From Brachionus plicatilis (lineage: Eukaryota; Rotifera; Eurotatoria; Ploima; Brachionidae), in contig QEOQ01000688.1 in the NCBI GenBank assembly GCA_010279815.1, positions 700,221 through 764,220 on the forward strand: 64,000 nt of DNA, written 5' to 3'. Below the pieces are notes generated by a model. That model saw only the letters and a list, made by a program, of their open reading frames with translations, was not told where the DNA came from and did not search any database. Made by a program: the position numbers and the translations under genes. Positions 54,001 through 63,072 of this stretch are shown here, one piece after another (the first letter of the stretch is position 1; each line of letters begins with the position of its first letter).

Positions 54001-54509
54001 AATATTCACTTTGATCTGAGGCTTCGATTTGGCATAGATTGACTGCAGTAGGGGAAAAAATTTGGGTCTCTGAAAAAAATAATTAAATTTTTGTGTGGAA
54101 ATATTTATTAGACAAAAAAAAATTTAAATGTACTCCTGGTGATTCAGGCGCTGATCTGATGTCTATGACTATGTATCCTACGTGTTCTTTGCTCGATTGG
54201 TTTATGGCAAAGCAATTTGCTTTTATGCAGCTACGCTGCAATTTGTGAAGTTGAAGCGATTTTTTGTCCAGGCCCCAAGCAAGCTCCTGGGATATGTCAA
54301 TTGGAGAGCTATGCTCAACTGGATCTGTGCTCAATTGTTCGCCGTCGAATTTGGCCTCAATCACAAATTTTGTATTCTTTCTCTCTGGAAAGTTTTCTCC
54401 TGTCAAAAAGAAAATAATAATTAATCAACTCGAGTTTAATATTAGACCTAATGGATCAACCTTCAAGAAAAGAGACGACTAAAAGATATTTTTCGGCCGG
54501 TTTGGTCAT
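47826..54509 (-). CDS. CEP120: Centrosomal protein CEP120, complete, seven exons, 780 aa
   Basis: Exons on the minus strand: 54509-54461, 54399-54134, 54069-53038, 48980-48685, 48623-48404, 48352-48108, 48060-47826. All phases fit and total 2343 nt. Residues about 5-125 form an N-terminal C2 domain (VIEAKFDGEQL, AWGLDKKSL). About 167-345 is the DUF3668/second C2-like region. From about 425 a long coiled coil runs to the conserved end NRLLEEKETLLRTGVY...IIELDKRI. CEP120 promotes centriole elongation and appendage assembly with SPICE1 and CPAP, and is needed for ciliogenesis. Human CEP120 has 986 residues; here the region that should hold the last C2 domain is only about 90 residues long. Confidence 0.92.
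48108..48352 (-). CDS. CEP120: CEP120 exon 6 (coiled coil)
   Basis: Starts IELERKLDAMTKAKNHYKEQ W, matching the vertebrate coiled coil, and ends NLKNEIEK with two bases left over. A 47-bp intron follows, close to the minimum that can be spliced. Confidence 0.9.
48404..48623 (-). CDS. CEP120: CEP120 exon 5 (coiled coil)
   Basis: Encodes SKIESLEDEIDRLKKKV through the very conserved NRPEIRLQSEINVLNLEK, which in vertebrates reads almost the same. Donor GTAAGA; a 51-bp intron follows. Confidence 0.92.
48685..48980 (-). CDS. CEP120: CEP120 exon 4 (coiled coil)
   Basis: Encodes LKKNEAKKFQALADAFKQRD and heptad-like Glu/Lys/Leu sequence including EKREKQLASNEAHIARMRTD, aligned with the vertebrate ALAEEWKKRDRERE region. 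Ends leaving two bases before GTACAT. Confidence 0.9.
49527..50084. mobile_element. Palindromic Tc1/mariner-type MITE with ACGTAAA repeats, 558 bp
   Basis: TA precedes CAGTGGTGATTTCATAACAG (49527) and follows the inverse (CTGTTGTCAAATCACCACTG, ending 50084), the TA-duplication pattern of Tc1/mariner. Each arm of about 190 bp is full of ACGTAAA/TTTACGT words, and inner arms pair AATTCAAAATTTTTTGAAAA with its inverse. Non-coding. A half copy lies at 21395-21520. Confidence 0.88.
50116..50324. mobile_element. Second Tc1/mariner-type MITE, 209 bp
   Basis: TA-flanked ends CAGTGGTGCTACGATAACTG and CAGTTATCCTAGCACCAATG. Terminal eight bases match the neighbouring 49527 element with one difference but the interior is different, so it is a sister subfamily inserted 31 bp away. 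Confidence 0.8.
50654..50959. mobile_element. hAT-type MITE, CAGACTTG subfamily, perfect 8-bp duplication
   Basis: Ends CAGACTTGTTTTTAAGTCAC and ACATATAAACAAGTCTG, with CCTTTTTT on both sides (50646-50653 and 50960-50967). AAGTCAAGTC repeats relate it to the CAGAGTTG family. Confidence 0.85.
51760..52495 (+). mobile_element. Element encoding a short zinc-ribbon peptide
   Basis: Left and right parts carry inverted AAATACCGCTAATTTATTAA / AAATTAGCGGTATTTTTATT and further TCTAATTTA repeats. The middle encodes an ATG-initiated peptide (ATG near 52133) reading MENGSQNEINKLCSTCNMP then MDKRRYFFCSRCF, a Cys-x2-Cys...Cys-x2-Cys zinc ribbon. Frame and conserved words recur in an older copy at 44.9 kb. 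Superfamily unknown; no target duplication was identified. Confidence 0.55.
52685..52792. repeat. Truncated CAGAGTTG-family repeat
   Basis: Starts CAGAGTTGTTCCTCAAGTCT and runs through AAGTCAAGTCCAAGTCACG repeats, but no right-hand terminus was found. Confidence 0.55.
52800..52968. repeat. Truncated GGCATCTTGAAG-family MITE
   Basis: Matches 47200-47364 (CTACATTGCATGTAAAGCAT, GATCATCAACTTCAAGATGC) without the left end. It gives rise to short spurious frames on both strands. Confidence 0.7.
53038..54069 (-). CDS. CEP120: CEP120 exon 3 (DUF3668 region and linker)
   Basis: Starts RPKFFPLLQSIYAKSKPQIK, finishing the first C2 domain. Then comes the DUF3668 block (VLDENEGYFSIG, VLTITIAFARNL, FMYKFLGNQV) and a short Ser-rich linker with conserved APVIGLQVGV. 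The exon ends in the first coiled-coil turn (AAYELQLWKEAREKEFEQQ). Phase 0 at both ends. The linker lacks a C2 domain. Confidence 0.9.
54134..54399 (-). CDS. CEP120: CEP120 exon 2 (first C2 domain)
   Basis: Encodes most of the N-terminal C2 domain: ENFPERKNTKFVIEAKFDG, AWGLDKKSLQLHKLQRSCIK and HVGYIVIDIRSAPESPG. This C2 domain binds microtubules/tubulin in the vertebrate protein. Donor GTACAT after codon phase 0. Confidence 0.9.
54461..54509 (-). CDS. CEP120: CEP120 exon 1
   Basis: The ATG at 54509 begins MTKPAEKYLLVVSFLEG, whose last residues are continued by the second exon as in the vertebrate N-terminus (VVSILEG). Donor GTTGAT at 54460; the 61-bp intron ends in TTTTTGACAG. Confidence 0.85.
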
Positions 54510-55189
54510 TGCGTCTAGTGTCCGGATCAAATTTTGTGGTCTTTTTTAAAAAAAAAAAATTTCTATGAATATTTTAAAAATATTTAAATTGCTGCTCCAT
54601 GGATACGAGTTCACATTTAAGATGTACTCGATCTAATTTATTTAGATTTTTTGTTTCTAAAGTTCTAAATAAGTTTATGATTATATTCTAATTGTAAAAA
54701 AATTGTCTTAAATGGTGTTTTATTTCAAGGACTTTTTAATGACAAACCGCAATTTAATTAGCCATTTAAATGAAGTTTAAACCAGTCTTTTTTAAAAAGA
54801 GTGCAATAGATTTTTTAATTAACCTTGAAAATTGAAAAAGAAAATACTTTTTTATCTCAAAAAAAAACAAAAAAAAATACACTGAGCAATTTACTCTTAA
54901 AATAAGTTAAATTATTTTTTTTAATACACTTAAAGAATTCGATGTGCTGATTAAGAATATTTATGCTTTTTATTGTTGCATTGTTCTTTGATGTTTTACT
55001 TGATATCTAATTCTTCACCATTCTTTTCAGGTATTAATTTAGTTTTAATTTTTTTCTTTCATTTCAATTTTTTTACAAAAAATTAAATTTTTCGTGATCA
55101 TGATTTCAATTTAAATTCATGTTACAAATTTTTTAAAAATAAATCACACATATCATTCCATTCCTCTCCTTGAGTTCTACATATTAAGA

Positions 55190-55300
55190 TATTTTTTTAG
55201 GAAGTATCTTTAAAAATGGGGGTTTTCAAATTAGATCACCCTATTAACCCATAACCCCTTTTGACCACATTACCATAATACCATATCAACTAGATCAGAG
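55190..55300. repeat. Dispersed repeat shared with 10.5 kb
   Basis: AGATCACCCTATTAACCCAT followed by AACCCC and a CATTACCATA-like stretch corresponds to 10540-10590. Ends undefined. Confidence 0.4.
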
Positions 55301-55814
55301 CAAATCCTATTTCTAAAGCTCCTTCAAATAAAAAAAAAAACAAAAAAATTATTTACTTCAATTGTTTATTTTTATATCAGATTCGGGAATTATATTTTGG
55401 TTCACTTAACGGTGAACAAAAAATAAATAATCAAAAGTTTAAAAAAAGAATTTTCAATATTTTTTACGAATTTTAAAATAAAAATTAAACTCATTCTATT
55501 TCACTTGAGAGTTTAATTTCAAATAAGTGAATACTAGCAATATTAACTTAAAATTATTTTTTTTTCTTGGAACTGAAAAAATATTTGAAACATGGCACTT
55601 TTTTCAATATTATTTCAACATTGGATACAGTTTGTAATTCAAACACAAAAAGTTAAACCATATAGATTTTAGTTTTTATTTACGTGACCAAAATATTCAT
55701 AAGATTAAATTTTTAATGTAAATTATAAAAGTGACTTGAATTGAGTTAATAGAAAACTAATAGAAATATTATTTTAAATTTTAGAAAAATGTAATTTTAA
55801 TCCTTTTAAATTTT

Positions 55815-55997
55815 TCATTAATTGACCACAATCTGCACAAGTAACGGGGTTCTCGTGTTTGCTCAAAAATTTCTTAACCATAAACTAGATCTCTTCAGTT
55901 GCCACTGGCATTTCTATTGCTTGTTGAATGTACTTAGATAACTTTGCTTTAACAATATTTAAATTCATAAAATCAAAATCTGAACACGCTTCGGCTG
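55815..55997 (-). pseudogene. Decayed coding patch ending in a Cys-x2-Cys motif
   Basis: The minus frame reads EACSDFDFMNLNIVKAKLSK, then YIQQAIEMPVATEEI, stop, FMVKKFLSKHENPVTCADCG. The composition is protein-like and less AT-rich than its surroundings. One in-frame stop; family not recognised. It abuts the MULE-like remnant on the other strand. Confidence 0.35.
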
Positions 55998-55999
55998 GC

Positions 56000-56640
56000 A
56001 GACCTATCCGAAAAAATCACTTCCGACAAGTCATTTCCGGCAAAACACGATCGGACAATTTTTAATTAAATAATTAATTAAATATTTGAAAACACCATCA
56101 CCAAACAACCAAATACCCATTTTGGTCACCAAATAGGCAACGAAAATTGCATCAGAGCCGCTATTATATCTTCTAATATAAAGGAATCAGCAACCAATGC
56201 TCGTAGTGCACCATCGACAATTATAAATACAGAAACTCGTGGACTTCCATTAGAAGATTGTCCTTAATTCCAACTGACAGCGCACTGACAGGAACAATCA
56301 ATAGAAATCGGAAGAAGAATTCGGAATTTATACCACGTATTCCGAGCTTTTAATCGGTCTTAGGATCTCGCAAGATTTAAAATTTACAGCAGAGGGACAA
56401 CTACTTCTTTTGTGGGATTCTCATGATGACGAAAAAGAAGAAGCCCGTATTATAATCTTTGCCACAGACAAAAGCCACTAGTTTTCCACTAGTTTTCTGC
56501 TTTCTAGAAGACAAGTCAGAACTACTTGGTCTCTCTGGCCTATATAAAGCTCCAGTGTCAAATGTAGAATCCACTCAAAAATTCAATGACGACTGCAAAA
56601 AGCATATGAAATATTTGTCTGGCTGGCAGACCTATCCGAC
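56000..56640 (+). pseudogene. MULE/FLYWCH-type transposase remnant bracketed by direct repeats
   Basis: Plus-frame pieces read CIRAAIISSNIKESATNARS, then GQLLLLWDSHDDEKEEARII followed by IFATDKSH. This matches the segment between the FLYWCH finger and the DDE core of MULE transposases (D...RI-x-IFAT). Stops and frame changes show decay. GGCTGGCAGACCTATCCGA occurs directly repeated at about 55995 and 56620, each followed by a related TCATTTCCGACAAGTCAT-like stretch. Confidence 0.5.
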
Positions 56641-57502
56641 AGAGTCATTTTCGATAAGTCATCTTTTTAACTATTTTTATACAAATTTAGTGATTTTTGT
56701 AAATTTTTTTTTTACTGACCATTAAAATTATTATTATACTAAAACCTTTTTTATTTAATTATTAAATTGAAAATTTTTTTTTTTTTTAATTTCAGATACA
56801 TATGATATTTATGTGTAAAAGTTAATTAATAAAATTATCTAGTATTTTAATTTTTTTCTCTATGAAGTTAGTTATTTTATCTAGTAAGTTCATCTTTTTA
56901 TATAGTATACATTAATATTATGTGATGATCTTTCTTGCCTCGCAAGTAATTTACATGGATCGAATATTAAATGATCACTAATCAAATTATTAGCGATTGA
57001 TCACTTAATATTTCGATTTAACTCGTTTATTTATTCTCGGGATTCTTATTAATTAGAAGTACAGACAAATAGAAAATTAAAAAGTAAATATCCTTTCTGC
57101 TTTATTTGGTTACTTTAATCATCATATTACAGTCTAAACTCAGTTTTGTGAAATGTCTCGGTTAACCAAAAAAATTTCACAACAAAGTTAAATCTTATTA
57201 CAAAATTTCGAAATATAAGATTTCATTTTTAATTGGTATAAAAATTTATATAATTTACTATCTAATTAAAGAATTAACAAATCATGTTTGATAAAGTTAA
57301 GTCATTTATTGTTAAAAAATTTATAAAAATACCTTTTTATTAAATCATAATCTAAAAATTATGATTTGAAATTTACATTTGACCGTGAACTTCAATTTGC
57401 CAAAAAGTTGGGCAGATCGACTGGTCATAAATTAAACCAAATTTGAATAATCGATTTGAATTTTTATCAGTTTTAAAAACTGATTTGAATTAAAGCTCGA
57501 AC

Positions 57503-57620
57503 CAGAGTTGTTTAAAAGTTTAAAAGTTTAAAAGTCCTAAAAAAAGGTCCAAGTCATTAAAAAAAAAATTAAAGTCTTTGGTCGGACTTTGACTTGACTT
57601 GTGACTTTTAAACAACTCTG
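57503..57620. mobile_element. hAT-type MITE, CAGAGTTG family, 118 bp
   Basis: CAGAGTTGTTTAAAAG to CTTTTAAACAACTCTG, flanked by GCTCGAAC and GTTCGAAC (7 of 8). The shortest copy in the window, consisting of little more than its terminal repeats. Confidence 0.85.
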
Positions 57621-58497
57621 GTTCGAACTAATTTTGAGCAAATATTTGTTCAAGTTTTTTTTAAGAACTTATTTTTAAATTTTATTATTGAATCTAACAA
57701 ATTTAAAATTAAAATTATCATAATACAAATTTTAATTTAATTATTCAAGAAAGCACTTTAAGTTTTCTAATTTCATTTACAGACAGGATACAAAATTTAA
57801 ATGAAATAAAAACGAAATCGACATATATCAAATTAAAATCGGTTCAAAGTGCAACCGGTTACTAAAATTTTTTTTTTAACTGGTTCTATTGAAATCAATC
57901 TTAGTAAAATATGAATAAATTGAGTACTTTATTATTTTGCGATTTCGGATTTTTTTATTTACTTGTTAAGACTCAGTTTTTAATAATATTTTTAATAATT
58001 TGTCCCCTTTTATCCTACAGGATAATAAGACAGGTGCTCATCTCCTTTTCCAGTTCTTTTTTGAGCGACGACTCGGATCTGACACTTAGGTTGCTTCATC
58101 AAGTTCATTTTTTAAACCGCAGTTTATTTTCGTAATTCAGGGAAGTCAAAGTTGATTTTAACTTCTTAAATTTTATATTTACAAATCTGACTTAGAATTA
58201 AAAAAAAGTAAAAACTAAAAAAAAGTCTTTTTCCTTTTGACTTTGACATTAAAACAATTTTTTTTCAAAGCAATAAGGAGAATAAATGTAATGGTAATAA
58301 AGTTGTATTAATGGTATTATGACCGTAAACTTGATAAGCAATAAGGGTAATACATATTCACTGTATTATCCTTATTGCTTTGAATGTTATGTAGTATTTA
58401 TTAAGCTTACGAAATCTTAGGTTAATATAAGTCGGAAAGGAAATGAAACTTTGGTTTAGATGAGTCCCATTAACCTCATTTTGGGCATTTTTTTCTA

Positions 58498-59280
58498 TCC
58501 GCGAATACATAGTTTATGTATTCTTTCAAAAACATTTTGTTGAAAAATACATATATGTATCAAATATGTATCTTAGGATACATATATGTATCCCAGGATG
58601 CATGTGGGGATACAAAGTGGGGATAGTTTGTTCGTATGTAAATTTTACTGAATGGTCATGTGACCAATACCAGAAAATTTCCAAAACCCTATCGAAAGAT
58701 AGGCTTGACTTTGTTTTAAGATTAAAACATTATCTCTTGCAGTATAATGTCTTCTAGAATTCATGCATCTCAAAATGATTCGATTTTTATTTTATTTATT
58801 TGTTTATCTGTACCAAGCTAATGCTCCTTTAAAATAAAAAAAGAAAATTAAAAAGAATAAATAATAAGATTTTTAAGAATTTCAGTCATAAATTCTCTAG
58901 GCTTATCCCAACATTTTTTAAATTGAAAAATTGTTCATTATTTTTTGGAAATAAAATCATTTGTGACAATTTATTTAACTGATTTACTAAAAAATTCAAA
59001 ACTTTTTGATTAATACTAAATACAAATCAAATAGTCAATTAATGTAACAAATGAGTCATTATTTTAGCTTATTGTTTCAAGATTAAGTAAAAGCATTTGT
59101 TTCAAACAATTAAATATTGTTATTTAATATGAATGTCTAATAATACAAAATCGAGGTACTTTAAAATTTTTCAATATAATGTGAATGTTCATTATGTTCT
59201 TCATTACAATAGCTTATTATTAAAAAAATTGAAAATAATTTGAAAGAATACAAAAACTATGTATTTTCGGATTCAAAAAA
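58498..59280. repeat. Region bounded by inverted repeats rich in GGATACAT words
   Basis: GAATACATAGTTTATGTATT with CTTTCA (58503) is inverted at 59245-59272. Next to each lie GGATACATATATGTATCC-type palindromic words (58575-58620, 59325-59365). A LINE tail (58774-58860) lies between. Probably a diverged DNA element; boundaries and class are unresolved. Confidence 0.4.
58774..58860 (-). mobile_element. LINE/SINE 3' end copy, minus orientation
   Basis: On the minus strand: AAAGGAGCATTAGCTTGGTA, CAGATAAACAAATAAATAAA, nearly identical to 44819-44855. The body upstream is short. Confidence 0.75.
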
Positions 59281-60046
59281 AATAATTTGTATTTTTTGAT
59301 TCAGATAAAGCATATTTTGTATCCCCGGATACATTATGCATCCTCAGATACATATCTCAAATACAAAATGAGGTAAATGGCATCTATACCGAAATTTTAC
59401 GTAAATTTCTAAGGAAAAAAAGAATTTAATAAAAAGGTATAACAAAAATTTTTGTTTAAAATAAAAAGTAAGTTATTTTTGTAAATTCTAAATTTATAAA
59501 AATCTACATTTCGTAACTTAAGATAATTTTACTTTTAAAACAAATTTCTTACTATATTTTAACTATTTCTTCCTTAATTTTACATAAAATTACATATTTT
59601 GTAGTAAAATTAATTTTGGATTGGGCTATTTGATCAATTTAAAAATTATAAATAAAGAAGATTTTCATCTAAATGTTTTCTTGGTTATGAAAAGTTTTTA
59701 CAAAAAATTTTGAAGGTAACTTTTTTTTTAATTCAATGATTTACTGAATTACTGAATTTTACCAAATTTTACTAAATTATGAAGCAAATAAATTTAGAAT
59801 TACGGAAGTAATAAATGGTTAAAAAAGTAAGAATTTTCTTTGGAAATAAAATTTTTTCAAAAATTTATTCAAAAATTGCATTTTTTTAATACCAAAGTAT
59901 CGATTTTTTAGATATAAAGAATTTTGGAAAGATTTTACTAAAATTTAATATTTCATTTAAGCTACGCAATTTTACGTAAAATTACAGACTAAAATTAAAG
60001 TAAGATTACGTTAGTTAACTAAAAATTACGTAAATCTAACTAATTT

Positions 60047-60362
60047 TGGCAAAATGTTATTTATTGTACATTTTTATATTTTTACATTTTTACATTTTTG
60101 AGAGAAGAAAAAAAATTTATAAATCAAAAAATCTAAAAAAATTTTCATTCAAGAAAAGTAATAATAAATTCGCAATTACTTAAAAAGGAGTTTTAGAAAA
60201 ATTTAAATGTAAAAACCAAGGATAATTTTTTGAAAATCCCTTTGAATTAATTGCAAATTTATTATTACTTTTCTTGAATGAAAATTTTTTTAGATTTTTT
60301 GATTTTGGGATTTTTTTTCTTCTCTCAAAAATGTAAAAATGTACAATAAATAACATTTTGCC
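60047..60362. mobile_element. Foldback element, 316 bp
   Basis: GGCAAAATGTTATTTATTGT (60048) and ACAATAAATAACATTTTGCC (ending 60362) begin arms of about 130 bp that also pair GAGAGAAGAAAAAAAAT and AGAAAAGTAATAATAAATT with their inverses. Non-coding. Confidence 0.8.
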
Positions 60363-60655
60363 CTAATTTTAGGTAAAATCTCATGATTTTAGCAATATTG
60401 CTCTTTTTGTAGAAGTACTGTCAATAATATTTCAGTGTCTAATCATTTTAGGTGATTAAAATTTGAAAAAAAGTTCAAAAATACTTAGTGGGCATGATAA
60501 TAAATATTTTTTGAAAAGAGATTTAAAGATCTTAAATGCCAATTAAATTATTTTAATCCGAATTTAGGACAAATAGTTTTTTATTGTTTTTTATGGCCAA
60601 ATCAATATAAAAATTCAATAAATAAAATTTTAATATTCCTGTAAATTTATTTGAT

Positions 60656-60775
60656 TTAATTCTGAGATTTAATTAAAATAATATCAAATGTAGTACTACC
60701 GGTCACTCGAGCAATATATGTTTCTTCCAACTGAGGCGGATTATTGAGGATTACAGTACTTCTGCTCGAGGAGAA
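60656..60775 (-). CDS. Orphan terminal-exon-like coding patch
   Basis: The minus frame reads SSRSTVILNNPPQLEETYIA, then RVTGSTTFDIILIKSQN and TAA (60658-60656), with AATAAA within about 15 bases after the stop. GC content is visibly higher than around it. The family is not recognised. If real, it would be the last exon of a minus-strand gene whose other exons lie upstream of 60775, possibly beyond the LRAT-like gene. A gene fragment is the alternative. Confidence 0.35.
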   Translation of the reverse strand, partial: FSSSRSTVILNNPPQLEETYIARVTGSTTFDIILIKSQN

Positions 60776-61701
60776 AATTGATTTTTAAAATAATTTGGCG
60801 AAAAAATATAATAAAATTCAGGCAAATAAAAATCAACAAAATCTTAAGTTAAAAATGATATCTGAATAAGATAGTTAATAAAAATTATCTCAAAATTGCC
60901 TTCACTCTAGTAATTAAAAGAGCCCAGTTGGAAAGTTAAAAATTAAATTATTAATAATTTAATATAAAATTAACTTTTGAATAGAAAAAATTCTTAGTAC
61001 AATTAAAAATAAATGAATGTAATTTATTTTGTTCTTCATATATGATCTTTTTCAAATAAGATAATTTTTAATCAAAGGAAGTTGAAAAACATTTTTCCAT
61101 TCTGAATCAATTTTGAAGCGATTAAAATTTTATTTCAAAATTAAAATATAGATTTTTTAATATTTTGGACTAAAAAAATAATTTCTTTCTATAGACCGTT
61201 TTAAAAAAATAATAACAAATTTTTATGCTCACTCAAAGGGACTCAAGAATTATTTTGGTTACTTTTTCCTTAATTTTTGATTACTTTCAACAATAAAAAT
61301 TAAGTTTAATCTAATTTTGTATAAAATTTCATAAAAGGGTCTAGCTTAATAAAAAAAAAATTGAATTTGCCTCATATAAAGTTGGATTCAAGCTAGTTTT
61401 TTGCGTTTAAAAACAAATTATTTATGATAATTTAGCTCAGACCGAAATTTTAAAAGTTTAGTTGAAAATTAGGTTGAAGCACTATAATTTAGCAAAGGTA
61501 AAGATAAACCAAGCTAAAATTTCACTTTGGTTTTATTTTTTCAATTTTTTCTAGAAACTCAAAAGCAACATATTTAGAAATTTCAAAATATTCTATTAGT
61601 AACAAACAAAGGTGATTAATACAGCCAAACATGAAAGCTGTTTTTATGAGCTTTACTTTCAGCTCAAAAATACCATTTAAAAACTAGCGTTCCAAAATAG
61701 C

Positions 61702-63072
61702 ATGAGCGTAACCAACTTGGTTACTATTCGAGACAAGACCAATTTGTTCAAGAAAAATCGCTCATTCGAAGCCCTGAATGAATATGATGCGGAGCAAAAA
61801 ATTATTTCCTTGGATCAATTGGACCCCGGCGACCATCTGGTCCTCTCTCTGGACCCTTCAAAATACTGCCATGCAATTTTGGAGCAAGTCTATGCCGACA
61901 AAAATATAGTGCAAATAATTTACTTTGATGACACTAAAACCCAATGTTCACTGGAAGACTTTATCCTGAAGCCAGATGGTAGCGAACGCCACAACCGCTT
62001 CATTGGAGTCAAACTGGACACTCTGCAAATTCACTTGGACAAAATTTCAATCTACAAAGTTTTTTATTCAATTACTGAATCTTGCTTAGCTCCGGACGAG
62101 TGCATCCAAAAGGCCAGAGGCTACATAGGTCAATCAAAATACAACATTTTCGTCAATAATGATGAACATTTTGCCATATTTTGCAAGACTGGCAAGGCTG
62201 CCAAACTTTTCATTGTAAATCCTCATGATGTAGCTGCCAAAAAAATTATTGGCAAAAATTTGTCACAAAAATTGGTGGAAAATTTGGCTCAACAGGGCGC
62301 TCACGTTTTGCTTGTCAATTCAGCCAAGCATGTGGCAACCAATTTTCCGAGAGGCGCAGTTACTGCCGGACTCCCGGCAGTCGCCGAAGCAGCTGGATCG
62401 GCCATAGGTGTAGGAGTTGAGGGTGTCACAATGGGCTTTGATTTGTACAAAGCCCATAAAAATTTAAAAGAGGGAAAAGTGTCAGAAATTAAGTTCAAAA
62501 AATATATTGCCAAGCGAGTGACCAGAGGAACAATGAGTGCTGCAGGCGGAGTGGCTGGTGGTATTCTTGGCCAAATGATCATACCGGTACCGGTGGTTGG
62601 CGCAGTAATAGGATCTATAGTTGGTGGCTTAGTTGGAGCAGCGACTGGTCAAATAGAAGGCATTTTAATTGGAGAACTGATTGAAGTCATGGATGAGAAA
62701 AAAAAGGAAAAGGAAAAATTGATGCAGAATTTGGAGCCCAAATTTAGGCCAGGCGTTAGATACAGTGTCATTCATCACTTGGTTTTTAAATTCAATAAAG
62801 ATGTGTTCATACCAGAAAATCTTGCTCAACTGTCCCAAGATAAAGAGAATGGACTTGTGGTGGATAATTTTGACTCGAAAATAAACGATGAGGACTATGA
62901 AATTTTTGTTCTAAATGATTCCAATGAAATTGTCGCAGATCTTAATTTAAATGATTTGTTTGATGAAAATGGATGTATAGATAAAAGAAAATCGCTGGAA
63001 ACTTTTTCCTCTACCAACATTCCGGATAATATAAATGTTTTTTTCAAAGTTTTGGATGATACTTCTGATTAA
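61702..63072 (+). CDS. LRAT/NlpC-P60-like protein lacking the catalytic Cys, with Gly-rich membrane module, 456 aa
   Basis: Intronless as drawn, starting at the first in-frame ATG. Residues about 38-165 look like an LRAT-type NlpC/P60 fold: PGDHLVL (His45), YCHAILEQV (His57) and, where LRAT proteins have Asn-Cys-Glu-His-Phe, the sequence NNDEHFAIF (residues 152-160). The nucleophilic Cys is thus Asp154. Active family members transfer or hydrolyse lipid acyl groups, so this copy is probably not an acyltransferase. Residues about 215-325 are Gly/Ala-rich with membrane-like stretches (GGVAGGILGQMIIPVPVVG, AVIGSIVGGLVGAATG) resembling a glycine zipper. A charged linker (DEKKKEKEK) and an acidic C-terminal domain of about 110 residues follow. 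Function unknown; membrane association is inferred. Confidence 0.8.
   Translation: MSVTNLVTIRDKTNLFKKNRSFEALNEYDAEQKIISLDQLDPGDHLVLSLDPSKYCHAILEQVYADKNIVQIIYFDDTKTQCSLEDFILKPDGSERHNRFIGVKLDTLQIHLDKISIYKVFYSITESCLAPDECIQKARGYIGQSKYNIFVNNDEHFAIFCKTGKAAKLFIVNPHDVAAKKIIGKNLSQKLVENLAQQGAHVLLVNSAKHVATNFPRGAVTAGLPAVAEAAGSAIGVGVEGVTMGFDLYKAHKNLKEGKVSEIKFKKYIAKRVTRGTMSAAGGVAGGILGQMIIPVPVVGAVIGSIVGGLVGAATGQIEGILIGELIEVMDEKKKEKEKLMQNLEPKFRPGVRYSVIHHLVFKFNKDVFIPENLAQLSQDKENGLVVDNFDSKINDEDYEIFVLNDSNEIVADLNLNDLFDENGCIDKRKSLETFSSTNIPDNINVFFKVLDDTSD

Larger units (their letters stand above)
54510..61701. other. Intergenic interval between CEP120 and the LRAT-like gene
   Basis: The CEP120 promoter must be near 54510-54700, but no motif stands out. 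The interval holds transposase remnants, MITEs, LINE tails and an orphan coding patch (separate entries). Stretches 54600-55180, 55300-55800, 56700-57480, 57630-58480, 59400-60040 and 60780-61700 show nothing I can name apart from ACGTAAA-rich debris near 59390-60030. Confidence 0.5.

Noticed and set aside
54182..54482. Three plus-strand frames over CEP120 exons 1-2
   Set aside because: Antisense shadows of a conserved C2-domain exon.
57911..58135. 74-codon plus frame ending in a Ser-rich segment
   Set aside because: Starts in low-complexity sequence; the segment after TTATCCTACAG (about 58020) is slightly exon-like but too short and without homology to call.
62301..62582. 93-codon minus frame over the LRAT-like gene
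   Set aside because: Antisense of the Gly/Ala-rich module, which naturally lacks stops on the other strand.
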